DNA of 23,497 nt, taken from positions 1 to 23,497 of the forward strand of contig CAYRIY010000057.1 of NCBI GenBank assembly GCA_964424335.1, written 5' to 3'. The translations under genes and the position numbers were made by a program. Within the stretch, counting starts at the first letter, position 1; every line of letters begins with the position of its first letter. Shown here in pieces: positions 14,830-23,371 of the stretch. A model generated the notes under the pieces. That model saw nothing but the letters and a program-made list of their open reading frames with translations, did not search any database and was not told the DNA's origin. This stretch comes from CAYRIY01 sp964424335 (lineage in GTDB: Bacteria; Bacillota; Limnochordia; DTU080; RSA5).

Positions 14830-15663
14830 TTACTCGAGGCCGTAAAACCGGGCGGCGTTTTCGCCAAAGACGGCCCGCTCTCGCTCCGGGGTCAGGCCAT
14901 CAGATAGAATCTCCCTACACGCGTCAACCACTTGATCGTACGTCGCCGCGAGCAGGCACACCGGCCAGTCGCTGCCAAACATCACCCGCTCGTATCCAAA
15001 ACATTCGAGCGCATGCAGGGCGAAAGGCCGTAGGTCGTCGACGGTCCACGCCGCGTGGTCCGCCTCCGTCACCATGCCGGATAGTTTGCAGTACACGTTG
15101 GGGTGCTCGGCCAGGCGAGCGATGCCCTCGCGCCAAGGATCGAGCGTGCCATTTTTGATGTCCGGCTTTGCGATGTGGTCGACGACGCACTTTAGTCCCG
15201 GCGTAAGTCGGATCAACTTGGCGGCGCTCTCAAGGTGGCGAGGGTGAATGAGGAAGTCAAATGCCACGCCGCGCTCAGCCATTGCGGCTAGATTCTTGGT
15301 CACGTCGGGTCGGAGCATCCAGGCGTCGTCCGGCAGATCTTGGATCATGGGGCGAATGCCGACAAACTTGGGCCGCTTCATCAGGCGCTCCAGGTCCCTT
15401 TCAAAGCGGTCGCTCTCGAGGTCGAGCCAGCCGACGACACCGGCGATGGTGTCGTGTTGGTCCGCAAGGTCGAGGAGATACTCCGTCTCGGCTACGGTCG
15501 GAGCGGCTTGTACGACCACGGTCCGGTCAATGCCATTCGCTTTGAGGTGGGGTTCGAGGTCGGACGGCTGGTAGTCTCGGTAGAGGACGGTCATGTCGGG
15601 CGACATCCACCCGTAATCGCCTCGAGATACTTTCCAATAGTGTTGATGCGCATCGATGCGCAC
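14830..15663 (-). CDS. Amidohydrolase, probable L-fuconolactonase (COG3618 type)
   Basis: A 277-residue amidohydrolase of the COG3618 sugar-lactonase group (Amidohydro_2). The barrel starts MRIDAHQHYW, with metal ligands His6 and His8. Other active-site candidates are His140 (FLIHPRH), His163 (VDHIAKP) and Asp232 (FGSDWPV), and KLSGMVTEADH is typical of the family. Members include L-fuconolactone and L-rhamnonolactone hydrolases. The immediately upstream fucU makes fuconolactone the best guess; rhamnono- or galactonolactone remain possible. GTG 15663 has GAGAGGG eight bases upstream and lies 16 bases after fucU, forming a two-gene operon. Confidence 0.86.
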   Translation of the reverse strand: MRIDAHQHYWKVSRGDYGWMSPDMTVLYRDYQPSDLEPHLKANGIDRTVVVQAAPTVAETEYLLDLADQHDTIAGVVGWLDLESDRFERDLERLMKRPKFVGIRPMIQDLPDDAWMLRPDVTKNLAAMAERGVAFDFLIHPRHLESAAKLIRLTPGLKCVVDHIAKPDIKNGTLDPWREGIARLAEHPNVYCKLSGMVTEADHAAWTVDDLRPFALHALECFGYERVMFGSDWPVCLLAATYDQVVDACREILSDGLTPERERAVFGENAARFYGLE

Positions 15664-15679
15664 GTTGTTCGCCCTCTCT

Positions 15680-16111
15680 TTAAACGGGCGTGACGCCCTT
15701 TTTCAAAATGATGTTGCCGTACTTCGCGGTTTCGCCCGTCATGACGACTGCAAAGGCCGACTTGGCTCGCTCGTAAAAGGCGAAGCGATCGATCCGGCCG
15801 ATGGGGGGCGTGTCGGGCCAGTGGCGGTCGACCACCTCGCGGTACCGCTGCTCGACCGCCGGGTCCAGGGTGTCTCCTTGAACGGCCGCCATCATGACGA
15901 GGGGGCTTTCAACATACGAGTCCAAGGCGAAGAGCGGGAGGATGGCGTCTAAGAGGGGCGCGACGCCGATTCCGTCTGCTCGGATCACGCGTTTGTTGAC
16001 CGAATGGCCGGGAAAGTGGGCGTCAGCGAGGACGATCTCGTCGCCGTGTCCCATCCGGTGCAAGGTTGCGAGCAGCTTGGGGCTGAGTAAAGGCGAGATT
16101 CCGATGAGCAT
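15680..16111 (-). CDS. fucU: L-fucose mutarotase FucU (RbsD/FucU family)
   Basis: A 143-residue cytoplasmic mutarotase that speeds interconversion of alpha- and beta-L-fucopyranose. Family features are LHRMGHGDEIVLADAHFP with catalytic His22, VESPLVMMAAVQGD, FYERAKSAFAVVMTGE and the C-terminal KYGNIILKKGV. Sequence and length favour FucU over RbsD, and the neighbouring lactonase agrees. ATG 16111 has GGAGG about 12 bases upstream, a rather long spacing. The leader contains a 7-base inverted repeat (CGTCCGC 16130-16136, GCGGACG 16149-16155) in the spacer shared with the divergent PAP2 gene. It is the first gene of the fucU-lactonase operon. Confidence 0.92.
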   Translation of the reverse strand: MLIGISPLLSPKLLATLHRMGHGDEIVLADAHFPGHSVNKRVIRADGIGVAPLLDAILPLFALDSYVESPLVMMAAVQGDTLDPAVEQRYREVVDRHWPDTPPIGRIDRFAFYERAKSAFAVVMTGETAKYGNIILKKGVTPV

Positions 16112-16129
16112 ATGTATCGAAGGCCTCCG

Positions 16130-16155
16130 CGTCCGCCCGCCGTTTTGTGCGGACG
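16130..16155. repeat. Inverted repeat in the fucU / PAP2 divergent spacer
   Basis: CGTCCGC (16130-16136) and GCGGACG (16149-16155) are perfectly complementary with a 12-base loop containing TTTTG. It lies 19-44 bases upstream of fucU, so it could be an operator or a hairpin in the fucU 5' leader. No other copy was noticed near the SDR/GH151 operon. Confidence 0.3.
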
Positions 16156-16268
16156 AAATTCTCCATTAGACTCTACGAAATCGCCAGATGGTTTCCTTCC
16201 GGCCCGCAAACGTGAACCGGCGTTTCCCGCCTTTTGAGGAATCGGGGGCATATGGCGCAGGATTGGCC

Positions 16269-16994
16269 GTGAGTGGCGGCGAATTCGTCGCTACCATGAG
16301 ATCCCGCCGTTTGCGTTCGTATACTGTTGTGGCATCCCCAGTCGGACGTGGGTCCGGCCAGCCCTGGTTTGCTCGCTTTTTGATCGGCCTTGTCGCCTTG
16401 GCAGTCCTTGTCGGACTCGTAGGGATATTCGGTCAGTGGGCGCTCGGCGAAGGGCTGTTTGAGGGCGTCGACGCCTTTACGATCGAGGCCGATCCTGATC
16501 GCTGGCTGACGACGTTTTTCGTAGCCATCACATGGTTGGGGACGATGACAGGCTTTGTCGTGGTCTCGTCGATCATGTTTCTCGTCCTGCTCCTCCTTAA
16601 GCGGTACAGGGGAGCGGCGGCATTTTTGCTGTCTTTGTTGACCGCTGCCTACACCAATGACTTTTTGAAAGAGTGGGTCGCCCGCGAGCGCCCGGTCCAT
16701 GCCGGTATCGTGGAGGCCGGTGGGTTTTCGTACTTGAGCGGGCACGCCTTCGTCAGCGCCGCTGCATACGGGCTCTTTGCATATTTGCTCGTCAAGAAAG
16801 TGGAGAGCGCCGGGCTGAGGTGGTTTCTTGGGACGATCGCCATCGTGCTCATCGGCTTGATCGGGTTTAGCAGGATCTACCTTGGGGTCCACTACACCAG
16901 CGACGTCATCGGCGGGTACCTGTTAGGGATCGTCTGGATGGCGGTGTGGTTGGGGGTCTTTAGACCTTTTGGCGCCAAGTCGGACCGCTGGTGA
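16269..16994 (+). CDS. PAP2-family membrane phosphatase
   Basis: An approximately 241-residue integral-membrane phosphatase of the type 2 phosphatidic acid phosphatase family, acting on lipid phosphates such as undecaprenyl pyrophosphate, phosphatidate or phosphatidylglycerophosphate. All three catalytic motifs are present: KEWVARERP (K-x6-RP), LSGHA, and SRIYLGVHYTSD (SR-x5-H-x3-D). About six hydrophobic segments are visible, the first being FLIGLVALAVLVGLVGIFG. GTG 16269 is preferred because AGGA lies six bases upstream; ATG 16296 would also leave all domains intact. The substrate is undetermined. The stop overlaps the next gene in a GTGA junction. Confidence 0.9.
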   Translation: MSGGEFVATMRSRRLRSYTVVASPVGRGSGQPWFARFLIGLVALAVLVGLVGIFGQWALGEGLFEGVDAFTIEADPDRWLTTFFVAITWLGTMTGFVVVSSIMFLVLLLLKRYRGAAAFLLSLLTAAYTNDFLKEWVARERPVHAGIVEAGGFSYLSGHAFVSAAAYGLFAYLLVKKVESAGLRWFLGTIAIVLIGLIGFSRIYLGVHYTSDVIGGYLLGIVWMAVWLGVFRPFGAKSDRW

Positions 16995-17311
16995 CGATTG
17001 GAGGACACGAAAGCGACGTGCCGTACATACCGCAAGATCAACGCCGGGAGCTCGATCCTCACGTCGACCGCTTGGCCGACGCCATCCGCTCATTGCTGGA
17101 CGGACAAGCAAGCGGTCAAGACAACGTGAAGATCGCAGGCGCCCTCAACTATGCCATCACGCGCCTTTTGCTAACTTCGGCCAAACCTGCCCGCTACCAT
17201 GACATCGCCATCCTCACGGGCGTTCTGGAGAATGTAAAACAGGAGTTTTACCGGAAGTTCGCCGCCCCCTACGAGGATGGAAAGATCGAGGAGAACGGGC
17301 CGGTCTACTAG
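16991..17311 (+). CDS. Small DUF6899-like protein
   Basis: A 106-residue soluble protein resembling small uncharacterised proteins that begin with an MPYI-type motif (here VPYIPQDQRRELDPHVDRLADAI). The middle is helical (IAGALNYAITRLLL), then ARYHDIAILTGVLENVKQEFYRK, with a polar C-terminus. Function unknown. GTG 16991 overlaps the PAP2 stop as GTGA. GTG 17018 would give the family-like start MPYIPQ, with GGAGG at 17000-17004 but at a long 13-base spacing; I cannot decide between them. The stop codon shares bases with the stop of the convergent ATPase within CTAG. Confidence 0.75.
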   Translation: MTIGGHESDVPYIPQDQRRELDPHVDRLADAIRSLLDGQASGQDNVKIAGALNYAITRLLLTSAKPARYHDIAILTGVLENVKQEFYRKFAAPYEDGKIEENGPVY

Positions 17312-18411
17312 TAGCCGCGCGCCGCGCCCAAGATCTTGCCTTGCACTTCGTGAAAGAGCTCGTCGACCTTTGTGAAGTCCATGTACGGGATGTAAAACTC
17401 CTCGAGTTGATCGTGGAGTTTTCTCGCGTCCGAAAGCGCGGCAACGGCGTAGTCAAATAGGTGGCGGTGTGTCTCCTGCGCTTGGGCGATCATGGCGGAG
17501 TCTTTCGCCTGCGCCGTTTCATCCAGCGCCTCGTCGGTATTCACTTCAAGATCGACGCTTCCCGTCCACTCGTGTGGCTTGGCGGACGTCGTGATCGCGA
17601 GGTCCAGGGCGAGGACTACGACGTGTTCCACCCGCTGGGGATCAAAAGGGCAGTGGTAGGCCTCAACGTCAAGGCCAAGCTCGGAGGCTCGGGCAACGAC
17701 TTTCTCGATCAAGGTTGACTTGCCCGTTCCCGGTTGCCCCCTGACGACCACTTTGTAAGCCAGTGGGCCTAGCAACGTATCGAGGTGATTCTTTGGGCCT
17801 GCGGGCGTGATGGCGGTCCCAAACAGCCGCCGGATGCGGCCGGGCCGAGGCGCTGCGCTTCGCCCGCCCATGAGTTCGTCGATCAGGGACTCGGCCATCT
17901 GATTCAAAGCGCCGCGGTCGATCAGACGGCTGTTGATCGCTTCGATGTCGTCGTAGACGGCCCGGGACGCTGCGAGGTAGCGATATCCCCTCTGATAGCA
18001 CCGGCTGATCGAATCGTTCGTCTCCAAGATTTCCCGCTTATGCGAACGAATGCCGTCTTCGTCCCAAAACGCTCCAAAGTTGAGAATCTCATCGACCGCC
18101 CCCGGCGAGCGAGGATCTACGACGTGCGGCGCCGTGCCGTCCAGCAACGCGATCCCTATCTGAGGTAAGACGACGGCGTCGAGGGAGTCGTCGTCAGCGG
18201 AGCAGTGGTGGTACTCGATCATCAACCCATCTCGCTCTGCGGCCTCGCCGATCCGCTTCATAAAGCTTGACTTGCCCACTCCCGGGCCGCCTTTGAGGAC
18301 AAAAATGCGCTCTGCCCGATCATGCGGCAGAATGTGGTGGTAATATGAGTAAAATCCCCGAGGCGTATTGCTTCCTGGATAGACGTGCATCGTCTTGCGC
18401 ACGTGGTTCAC
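17308..18411 (-). CDS. Tandem P-loop ATPase (PRK06851-like)
   Basis: A 367-residue protein made of two related P-loop NTPase halves. The first Walker A is GGPGVGKSS at 41-49 and the second is GQPGTGKST at 225-233. Each is preceded by a hydrophobic strand (RIFVLK, AYKVVVR) and followed by a helix and a conserved EYHHCSADDDSLD or EAYHCPFDPQRVE segment, which points to an internal duplication. Similar uncharacterised ATPases are widespread in Firmicutes; I know no firm function. GTG 18411 is supported by GGGAGGAAG a few bases upstream. It is divergent from mgtE and ends in a four-base convergent overlap with the DUF6899-like gene. Confidence 0.82.
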   Translation of the reverse strand: MNHVRKTMHVYPGSNTPRGFYSYYHHILPHDRAERIFVLKGGPGVGKSSFMKRIGEAAERDGLMIEYHHCSADDDSLDAVVLPQIGIALLDGTAPHVVDPRSPGAVDEILNFGAFWDEDGIRSHKREILETNDSISRCYQRGYRYLAASRAVYDDIEAINSRLIDRGALNQMAESLIDELMGGRSAAPRPGRIRRLFGTAITPAGPKNHLDTLLGPLAYKVVVRGQPGTGKSTLIEKVVARASELGLDVEAYHCPFDPQRVEHVVVLALDLAITTSAKPHEWTGSVDLEVNTDEALDETAQAKDSAMIAQAQETHRHLFDYAVAALSDARKLHDQLEEFYIPYMDFTKVDELFHEVQGKILGAARGY

Positions 18412-18541
18412 GCTCGCTTCCTCCCCAGATCGTAGATTGGGATCAGGAGTCGATTCCTACCGTGCAGGGTATGACATCAGGCGTGGAACGGTTACCGCTA
18501 TTCGAGCAGCGACGTATTGCGACATTTTCCACGTCGAGCAT

Positions 18542-18569
18542 TTGCTTTCCAACGATTATGGTTTATTCT
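18542..18569 (+). promoter_or_regulatory. Candidate promoter of the mgtE operon
   Basis: TTGCTT (18542-18547) and TATTCT (18564-18569) are separated by 16 bases, a modest match to a sigma-A promoter, in an AT-rich patch about 35 bases upstream of the mgtE start. The leader is too short for an M-box magnesium riboswitch and none of its conserved sequence was seen. Confidence 0.25.
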
Positions 18570-18602
18570 TCTAGCAGGCGCGAGTAAGGTGGGTGAACGA
18601 AG

Positions 18603-19967
18603 ATGGCCGAGGCGTTCGAGAAAGCGGCGATCGTCGGCGAAGTCCGCGAAGTGCTTCAAGGTATGGGTGATGAGCGAGAGCTTGTGGAGCGGTTGAGCCA
18701 GCTTCCCTACTACGAGATCTCCGAAATCATTTTGGCAGTCGAGCAAGATCTGCAAGTGAAGCTGGTCTCACTGCTGCCGGTTGGCGTTGCGGCAGGCGCC
18801 CTGGAGTACTTGGAGCCCGAGCATCAATACAAGGTGCTGCGCAAACTGTCAGAGTCCGTGGCCGTACCGCTCCTCAATGCGATGCCGAGCGACGCCGTCG
18901 TCGACATGATGGTTGCGATTCACCCACATCAGGCCGAGCGTCTGCTTACGTGGTTGCCGACCGAGTACCGGGATCAGATCGACCACCTCATGACCTTTCC
19001 GGAGGGGAGCGCGGGTCGCCTCGCCACGGTTGACTACATCGCCGTCCGGGAGAGCTGGTCCGTCGAGCGGACGCTCGCGCACATCCGCAAGGTAGCCAAC
19101 GAGGCTGAGGTCGTCACCTACGTGTACGTCGTCAATGCCCGGGGGCAACTCGTCGGAGTCGTCTCTTTGCGCGAGCTTATCTTGGCCGAGCCAGAGGAAC
19201 GGCTCAGCGAGATTCTCAACAATTACGTGGTGTCGGTCCGCGCCGATACCGATCAGGAGGACGCGGCTCGGATCCTGTCGCAGTACGACTTTATCGCGCT
19301 CCCTGTCGTCGACGCCAAGGATCGCCTCATCGGCATCATTACGGTCGACGATCTCTTTGACGTCGTAGAAGAAGAGGCGACCGAAGACGTACAGAAGATG
19401 GGCGGTAGCGAACCGCTCCAAGGCACGTACTTCGAAACGCCGATCGCAGTCCTCTTTCGCAAGCGCGTCGTCTGGCTGATGGTGCTCTTTTTTGGGCAGG
19501 CGTACACGAGCACGGTGATTCGCCACTTTGAATCGACGCTGGCGGAGGCGGTGTCGCTGGCCTTCTTTATCCCTCTGCTGATCGGTACGGGAGGAAACAC
19601 CGGCTCTCAAACGGTTGCGATCTTGGTCCGCTCGCTAGCCGTCGGTGAGGTCGGCTTTAAGGATATCTCACGGGTCATGGCGCGGGAACTGGCCACCGGA
19701 ACGCTCCTTGGGGTGACGATGGGCATCGCGACCTACCTCAGGGCCGTCATGATGGGCCTTGGTTTTGAAATCGGGCCGGTCGTAGGGGTTGCCGGGCTGT
19801 TCATCGTGGTATGGGCGGCGGTGGTAGCAGGCTTTTTGCCGCTCATCTTGCACAGATTAAAGGTGGACCCAGCGCTCGTGTCCGGCCCGTTGATCACGAC
19901 GGTGGTCGACGGCACAGGGCTCTTTCTCTACTTTTCACTTGCCAAAATCATGCTTGGGATAGCCTAA
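18603..19967 (+). CDS. mgtE: Magnesium transporter MgtE
   Basis: A 454-residue MgtE-type Mg2+ channel/transporter. The order is an N-terminal helical MgtE_N superhelix (about 25-130), a pair of CBS domains (about 135-265) that sense cytosolic Mg2+, a connecting helix, and a five-helix membrane domain from about 285. The pore motif PLLIGTGGNTGSQT and the last-helix motif TTVVDGTGLFLYF, with Asp436 matching the conserved pore aspartate, are intact. ATG 18603 follows AAGGTGG about ten bases upstream. It is the first gene of a plus-strand run with sfsA, MATE and MFS genes. Regulation is probably by the protein's own CBS gating. Confidence 0.95.
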   Translation: MAEAFEKAAIVGEVREVLQGMGDERELVERLSQLPYYEISEIILAVEQDLQVKLVSLLPVGVAAGALEYLEPEHQYKVLRKLSESVAVPLLNAMPSDAVVDMMVAIHPHQAERLLTWLPTEYRDQIDHLMTFPEGSAGRLATVDYIAVRESWSVERTLAHIRKVANEAEVVTYVYVVNARGQLVGVVSLRELILAEPEERLSEILNNYVVSVRADTDQEDAARILSQYDFIALPVVDAKDRLIGIITVDDLFDVVEEEATEDVQKMGGSEPLQGTYFETPIAVLFRKRVVWLMVLFFGQAYTSTVIRHFESTLAEAVSLAFFIPLLIGTGGNTGSQTVAILVRSLAVGEVGFKDISRVMARELATGTLLGVTMGIATYLRAVMMGLGFEIGPVVGVAGLFIVVWAAVVAGFLPLILHRLKVDPALVSGPLITTVVDGTGLFLYFSLAKIMLGIA

Positions 19968-19969
19968 AG

Positions 19970-20734
19970 ATGCGTGAAACCCTCGACCAAACAAATCCGG
20001 TGATTGCATCGTTTGCAAGGCGCCTCAATCGCTTCGTTGCGGAGGTGACGATCGAAGGCCGCACCGAACAAGTCCATGTAGCCAACACGGGTCGAATGAG
20101 CGAATTGCTCGTTCCGGGCGCCTCGGTGGTCCTGCGGGAGGCGCAGAACAAGCAGCGAAAGACCCGCTACGACCTTTGGGCCGTGGACTTTGGCGGCGTG
20201 TGGGTGTGCATCGATTCCCGCGCAGCCAACGACGTGGCCGCAGAGCTTCTCGCCCCCGTTCGCTGGGAGACCGAGTCGAAAGATGTCGCCCCGCAAGGCG
20301 GCGGGCTTGAGCGGGCTCTTAGTCCGATCGTACAAGGGATGACGGGGCTTCGCAGGGAAGTGCGCGTGGGCGTCCACCGCTTTGACTTCGTCGTCCTCAA
20401 AGGGGATGAAAAGGCGCCGGTCGAGGTGAAATCAGTGAATCTGGTCGAGTGCGGCATCGCCAAGTTTCCCGACGCGCCGACGGCCCGGGGCTCAAATCAC
20501 GTGCGGTACTTGAGCAAATGGGCTAAAGACGGGGGAGAGGCCCATATACTCTTTGTCGTCCAACGAAGCGATGCAAGCCGCTTTCGCCCGAACGAGACCA
20601 CGGACCCCGAGTTCGCCGCGGCTTTGGCCCAAGCGAAGGAGAGCGGGGTGGGCATCGTCGCCGTTGCGTGCGATGTCAGCCCCTTTGATATCGCTCCGAT
20701 CAGGAGTTTGCCCGTAGAACTGGAGCGGCCTTGA
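19970..20734 (+). CDS. sfsA: SfsA-family DNA/RNA nuclease-like protein
   Basis: A 254-residue SfsA protein. The N-terminal OB-like domain contains RLNRFVAEVTIEG, HVANTGRMSELLVPG and KTRYDLWAV. The C-terminal half has a PD-(D/E)xK-type nuclease core with RFDFVVL and VEVKSVNL, then GSNHVRYLSKW. SfsA was named for stimulating sugar fermentation in E. coli; the fold suggests a nuclease, and its biological role is unsettled. The ATG lies two bases after the mgtE stop, with only a weak ribosome site, so it probably depends on translational coupling. The stop overlaps a TTG that may start the MATE gene. Confidence 0.93.
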   Translation: MRETLDQTNPVIASFARRLNRFVAEVTIEGRTEQVHVANTGRMSELLVPGASVVLREAQNKQRKTRYDLWAVDFGGVWVCIDSRAANDVAAELLAPVRWETESKDVAPQGGGLERALSPIVQGMTGLRREVRVGVHRFDFVVLKGDEKAPVEVKSVNLVECGIAKFPDAPTARGSNHVRYLSKWAKDGGEAHILFVVQRSDASRFRPNETTDPEFAAALAQAKESGVGIVAVACDVSPFDIAPIRSLPVELERP

Positions 20735-22098
20735 TCATGCGGGGAGCGCTCGATCGCACCGTCCATGCCGAACTGCTCCGCCTGACGATTCCGACGATCA
20801 TCTCGACACTTGCGGTCCCCATGTTGGGGTTGGTCGACACGATCGTTTTAGGGCGCCTGCCAGACGTGGACCAGCTTGGCGCTGCGGCCACGGCGAACGT
20901 CATTTTCAACTCCGTCTTTTGGGTCTTTGGGTTTTTGCGCATGGGGACGACAGGTCTCGTCGCCCGTGCATCCGGCGAGGGGGACCAGGAGGGCGCTGTA
21001 CGCACACTCTTTCAGTCGCTGGTCATCGGCGCCGGGATCGGGATCGCCCTGATCGCGCTTCAGCCGGTGATCGCGAGCGTGGGCTTCGCGCTGATTGGAG
21101 CCACCGAGCGAGTGACCGAGCTCAGCCGGGCTTACTTTTCGATTCGCATTTACGAGGCGCCGATGTTCCTCACGTTGATGGGCGTTCAAGGTTACTTGCG
21201 GGGCAAAGGGGATGCCCTGACGCCGATGTACCTCGTAATAGGAATCAATGTGGTCAACATCGCGGGCGACCTCCTGTTGGTGCCGGGAACCTTGGGATTG
21301 CCGGCAATGGGCATCCGCGGGGCGGCCTGGGCTAGTCTGGTCGCCCAAGGCGTGGGATGCGGCGCGGGGCTGTGGCTCGTCGCGCGGCACGTGCGGGGGA
21401 CATGGAAATGGTCCTGGTTTGGCAAGTGGCGCGAGATGCCGTGGCGACGCTTTCTCAACGTGCAGTCCGACATCTTTTGGCGCACGCTTTTCCTCGTGCT
21501 ATCCCTCGGAGCGGTCACCGCGCTCGCAGCGCGGCTTCATGTTTCGCATCAGTTGGCGGCTCACGCGATCTTGCTCCAACTTTGGTCCTTGGTCTCCTTT
21601 GCCGTAGACGGTTTTGCGTATGCGACGGAGACGACGGTGGGCACTTGGCTTGGCCGAGGAAAGCTGAGCACGGCGTGGGCGAGCGGAAACGCTGCGATCT
21701 TGTGGGGTGTCGGGGCCGGAGTCGCGTTTTCCATCGCGTACCTGGTCGGAATCGAACAGATCGTCGCCGTCTTCACGCGGGACGAGCGCGTGAAGCAGGT
21801 CGTCGTCGACCTCGCGTGGGTGGTCGCGGTGAGCCAGCCCGTCAACGCGCTTGCCTACATATTCGACGGGATTCTTATCGGAGCAACGGATACCCGCTAC
21901 TTGAGGAACGCCATGATCCTCAGCGCCGCCGTATTTGGCGCCGCCGTCGCCGCGGGTTGGTTGCTTTGGGGTCTATCGCTCGAGCTCATTTGGGGGTCTG
22001 TCGTGCTGTTCATGGCGATGCGTGCGCTGACGCTTGGAATCCGCTATCAGTCGGGCGCATGGGCCAAAGGCAGTTCTTCGCCGATCGAGAGGGCGTAG
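20731..22098 (+). CDS. MATE-family efflux transporter
   Basis: A 455-residue multidrug-and-toxin-extrusion family transporter with about twelve hydrophobic segments in two halves. The start resembles DinF/NorM-type proteins: LLRLTIPTIISTLAVPMLGLVDTIVLG. RGKGDALTPMYLV and DGILIGATDTRYLRNAM are the related loops of the two halves typical of MATE. Such pumps export cationic compounds using Na+ or H+ gradients; the substrate is unknown. TTG 20731 overlaps the sfsA stop and has GGAG five bases upstream; ATG 20737, two codons on, is the alternative at 11 bases. Confidence 0.92.
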   Translation: MIMRGALDRTVHAELLRLTIPTIISTLAVPMLGLVDTIVLGRLPDVDQLGAAATANVIFNSVFWVFGFLRMGTTGLVARASGEGDQEGAVRTLFQSLVIGAGIGIALIALQPVIASVGFALIGATERVTELSRAYFSIRIYEAPMFLTLMGVQGYLRGKGDALTPMYLVIGINVVNIAGDLLLVPGTLGLPAMGIRGAAWASLVAQGVGCGAGLWLVARHVRGTWKWSWFGKWREMPWRRFLNVQSDIFWRTLFLVLSLGAVTALAARLHVSHQLAAHAILLQLWSLVSFAVDGFAYATETTVGTWLGRGKLSTAWASGNAAILWGVGAGVAFSIAYLVGIEQIVAVFTRDERVKQVVVDLAWVVAVSQPVNALAYIFDGILIGATDTRYLRNAMILSAAVFGAAVAAGWLLWGLSLELIWGSVVLFMAMRALTLGIRYQSGAWAKGSSSPIERA

Positions 22099-22138
22099 TG
22101 GTTAATTACGGAACGCAACAGAAAGGTTGGGAACGGTC

Positions 22139-23359
22139 TTGAAACACGAGATCACGGAGCGAGCGCTCCACAAGCGGAATGTGACGCTGCTCCTATTGGC
22201 GGTCTCGCTCGTCGGCTTCAACATGGGCGTCTTCGAATCCATATTCAACAACTACCTAAACGAGGTGCATCAACTCGGTTCGAGCGCCCGCGGCATCCTG
22301 GAGTTTCCCAGGGAGCTTCCCGGGTTTTTGGTGGCGATCCTCGCCGGACTCCTCTACCTCCTGTCGGACGCACGTGCGGGGGCTGTCGCCATGGCAGCGC
22401 TCTCCGTCGGCCTCATCGGCCTGGGGTACTTTTCGGACTCCTTCTGGATGATGGTCGGCTGGATGATGCTTTGGAGCGCGGGCCATCACCTGTTCATGCC
22501 TCTCGAGCAGTCCATGGGAGCCGCTCTGGCAGATCCGGGAAAGACCGGTAAGCGGCTTGGGCAAATGGGCGCAGCGCAGACCTTCTCCGCGATCCTTGGC
22601 GCCTCCGTCGTCTGGATCGGGATCGACTACGTCGGGACCAGCTTTCGCCAGTTTTTTACCGTGTGCGCGATTGCGACCGCAGCCGCGGGACTCGTATTGT
22701 GGGGCATCAAGACCAAAGAGTCGCGGACGAAAAGTGCGCCCACGTTTCGCAGTCGGTTTTTCTTTCGAAAAGAGTACGGGATCTACTACTTGATGTGCGT
22801 GCTCTTCGGCGCTCGCAAGCAGGTCTTCCTCACCTTTGGGCCGTGGGTGCTGGTCAGCGTCTTTGGCGAGCCGGCGTCGATCATCGCGAAGCTTTGGGTC
22901 GCCTCGTCGATCCTTGGGATCGTCTTCCGCCCTGCGCTGGGATGGTTGATCGACAAGTTCGGCGAGCGGCCGATCCTCGTCGCCGACGCGATGGTGCTCA
23001 CGATCGTGTGCCTTGGGTATGGCTTCGGCCCCGGTCTTTCGCTGGGACCGTGGGGCCTGCGCATCGCGTACGCATGCTTTGTCATCGACCAGATGCTCTT
23101 CGCGGTCGGAATGGCCCGCACGTCGTATCTAAAGCGCATCGCCGTCCGGGAGGAGGACCTCACGCCCACGCTCAGCCTCGGCGTCTCGATCGACCATGCG
23201 GTCTCGATGTCGCTGCCGATCGTGGGGGGCCTCATGTGGGCGGCTTACGGCTACCCGGTCGTCTTTGGCATGGCGGCTCTGATCTCGTTCATCAACATGT
23301 TCGTTTGCAACTTTGCCCGCGTACGACCCGCGAAGGAGGGCGTCGCCATCGCTTCTTAG
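22139..23359 (+). CDS. MFS transporter
   Basis: A 406-residue major facilitator superfamily protein with about 10-12 hydrophobic segments, a central cytoplasmic loop around KTKESRTKSAPTFRSRFFFRK, and the second-half loop GWLIDKFGERP resembling the MFS A-motif. RGILEFPRELPGFLVA near the first loop takes the place of the usual first A-motif. The substrate is not predictable. TTG 22139 is chosen, with GGGA six bases upstream; TTG 22127, four codons earlier, abuts AAAGG too closely. It follows the MATE gene by 40 bases and is probably the last gene of the mgtE run. Confidence 0.87.
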   Translation: MKHEITERALHKRNVTLLLLAVSLVGFNMGVFESIFNNYLNEVHQLGSSARGILEFPRELPGFLVAILAGLLYLLSDARAGAVAMAALSVGLIGLGYFSDSFWMMVGWMMLWSAGHHLFMPLEQSMGAALADPGKTGKRLGQMGAAQTFSAILGASVVWIGIDYVGTSFRQFFTVCAIATAAAGLVLWGIKTKESRTKSAPTFRSRFFFRKEYGIYYLMCVLFGARKQVFLTFGPWVLVSVFGEPASIIAKLWVASSILGIVFRPALGWLIDKFGERPILVADAMVLTIVCLGYGFGPGLSLGPWGLRIAYACFVIDQMLFAVGMARTSYLKRIAVREEDLTPTLSLGVSIDHAVSMSLPIVGGLMWAAYGYPVVFGMAALISFINMFVCNFARVRPAKEGVAIAS

Positions 23360-23371
23360 CGCGGACCGGAC

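Noticed and set aside
18412..18602. M-box magnesium riboswitch upstream of mgtE
   Set aside because: None of the conserved M-box sequence is present and the space after the candidate promoter is far too short.
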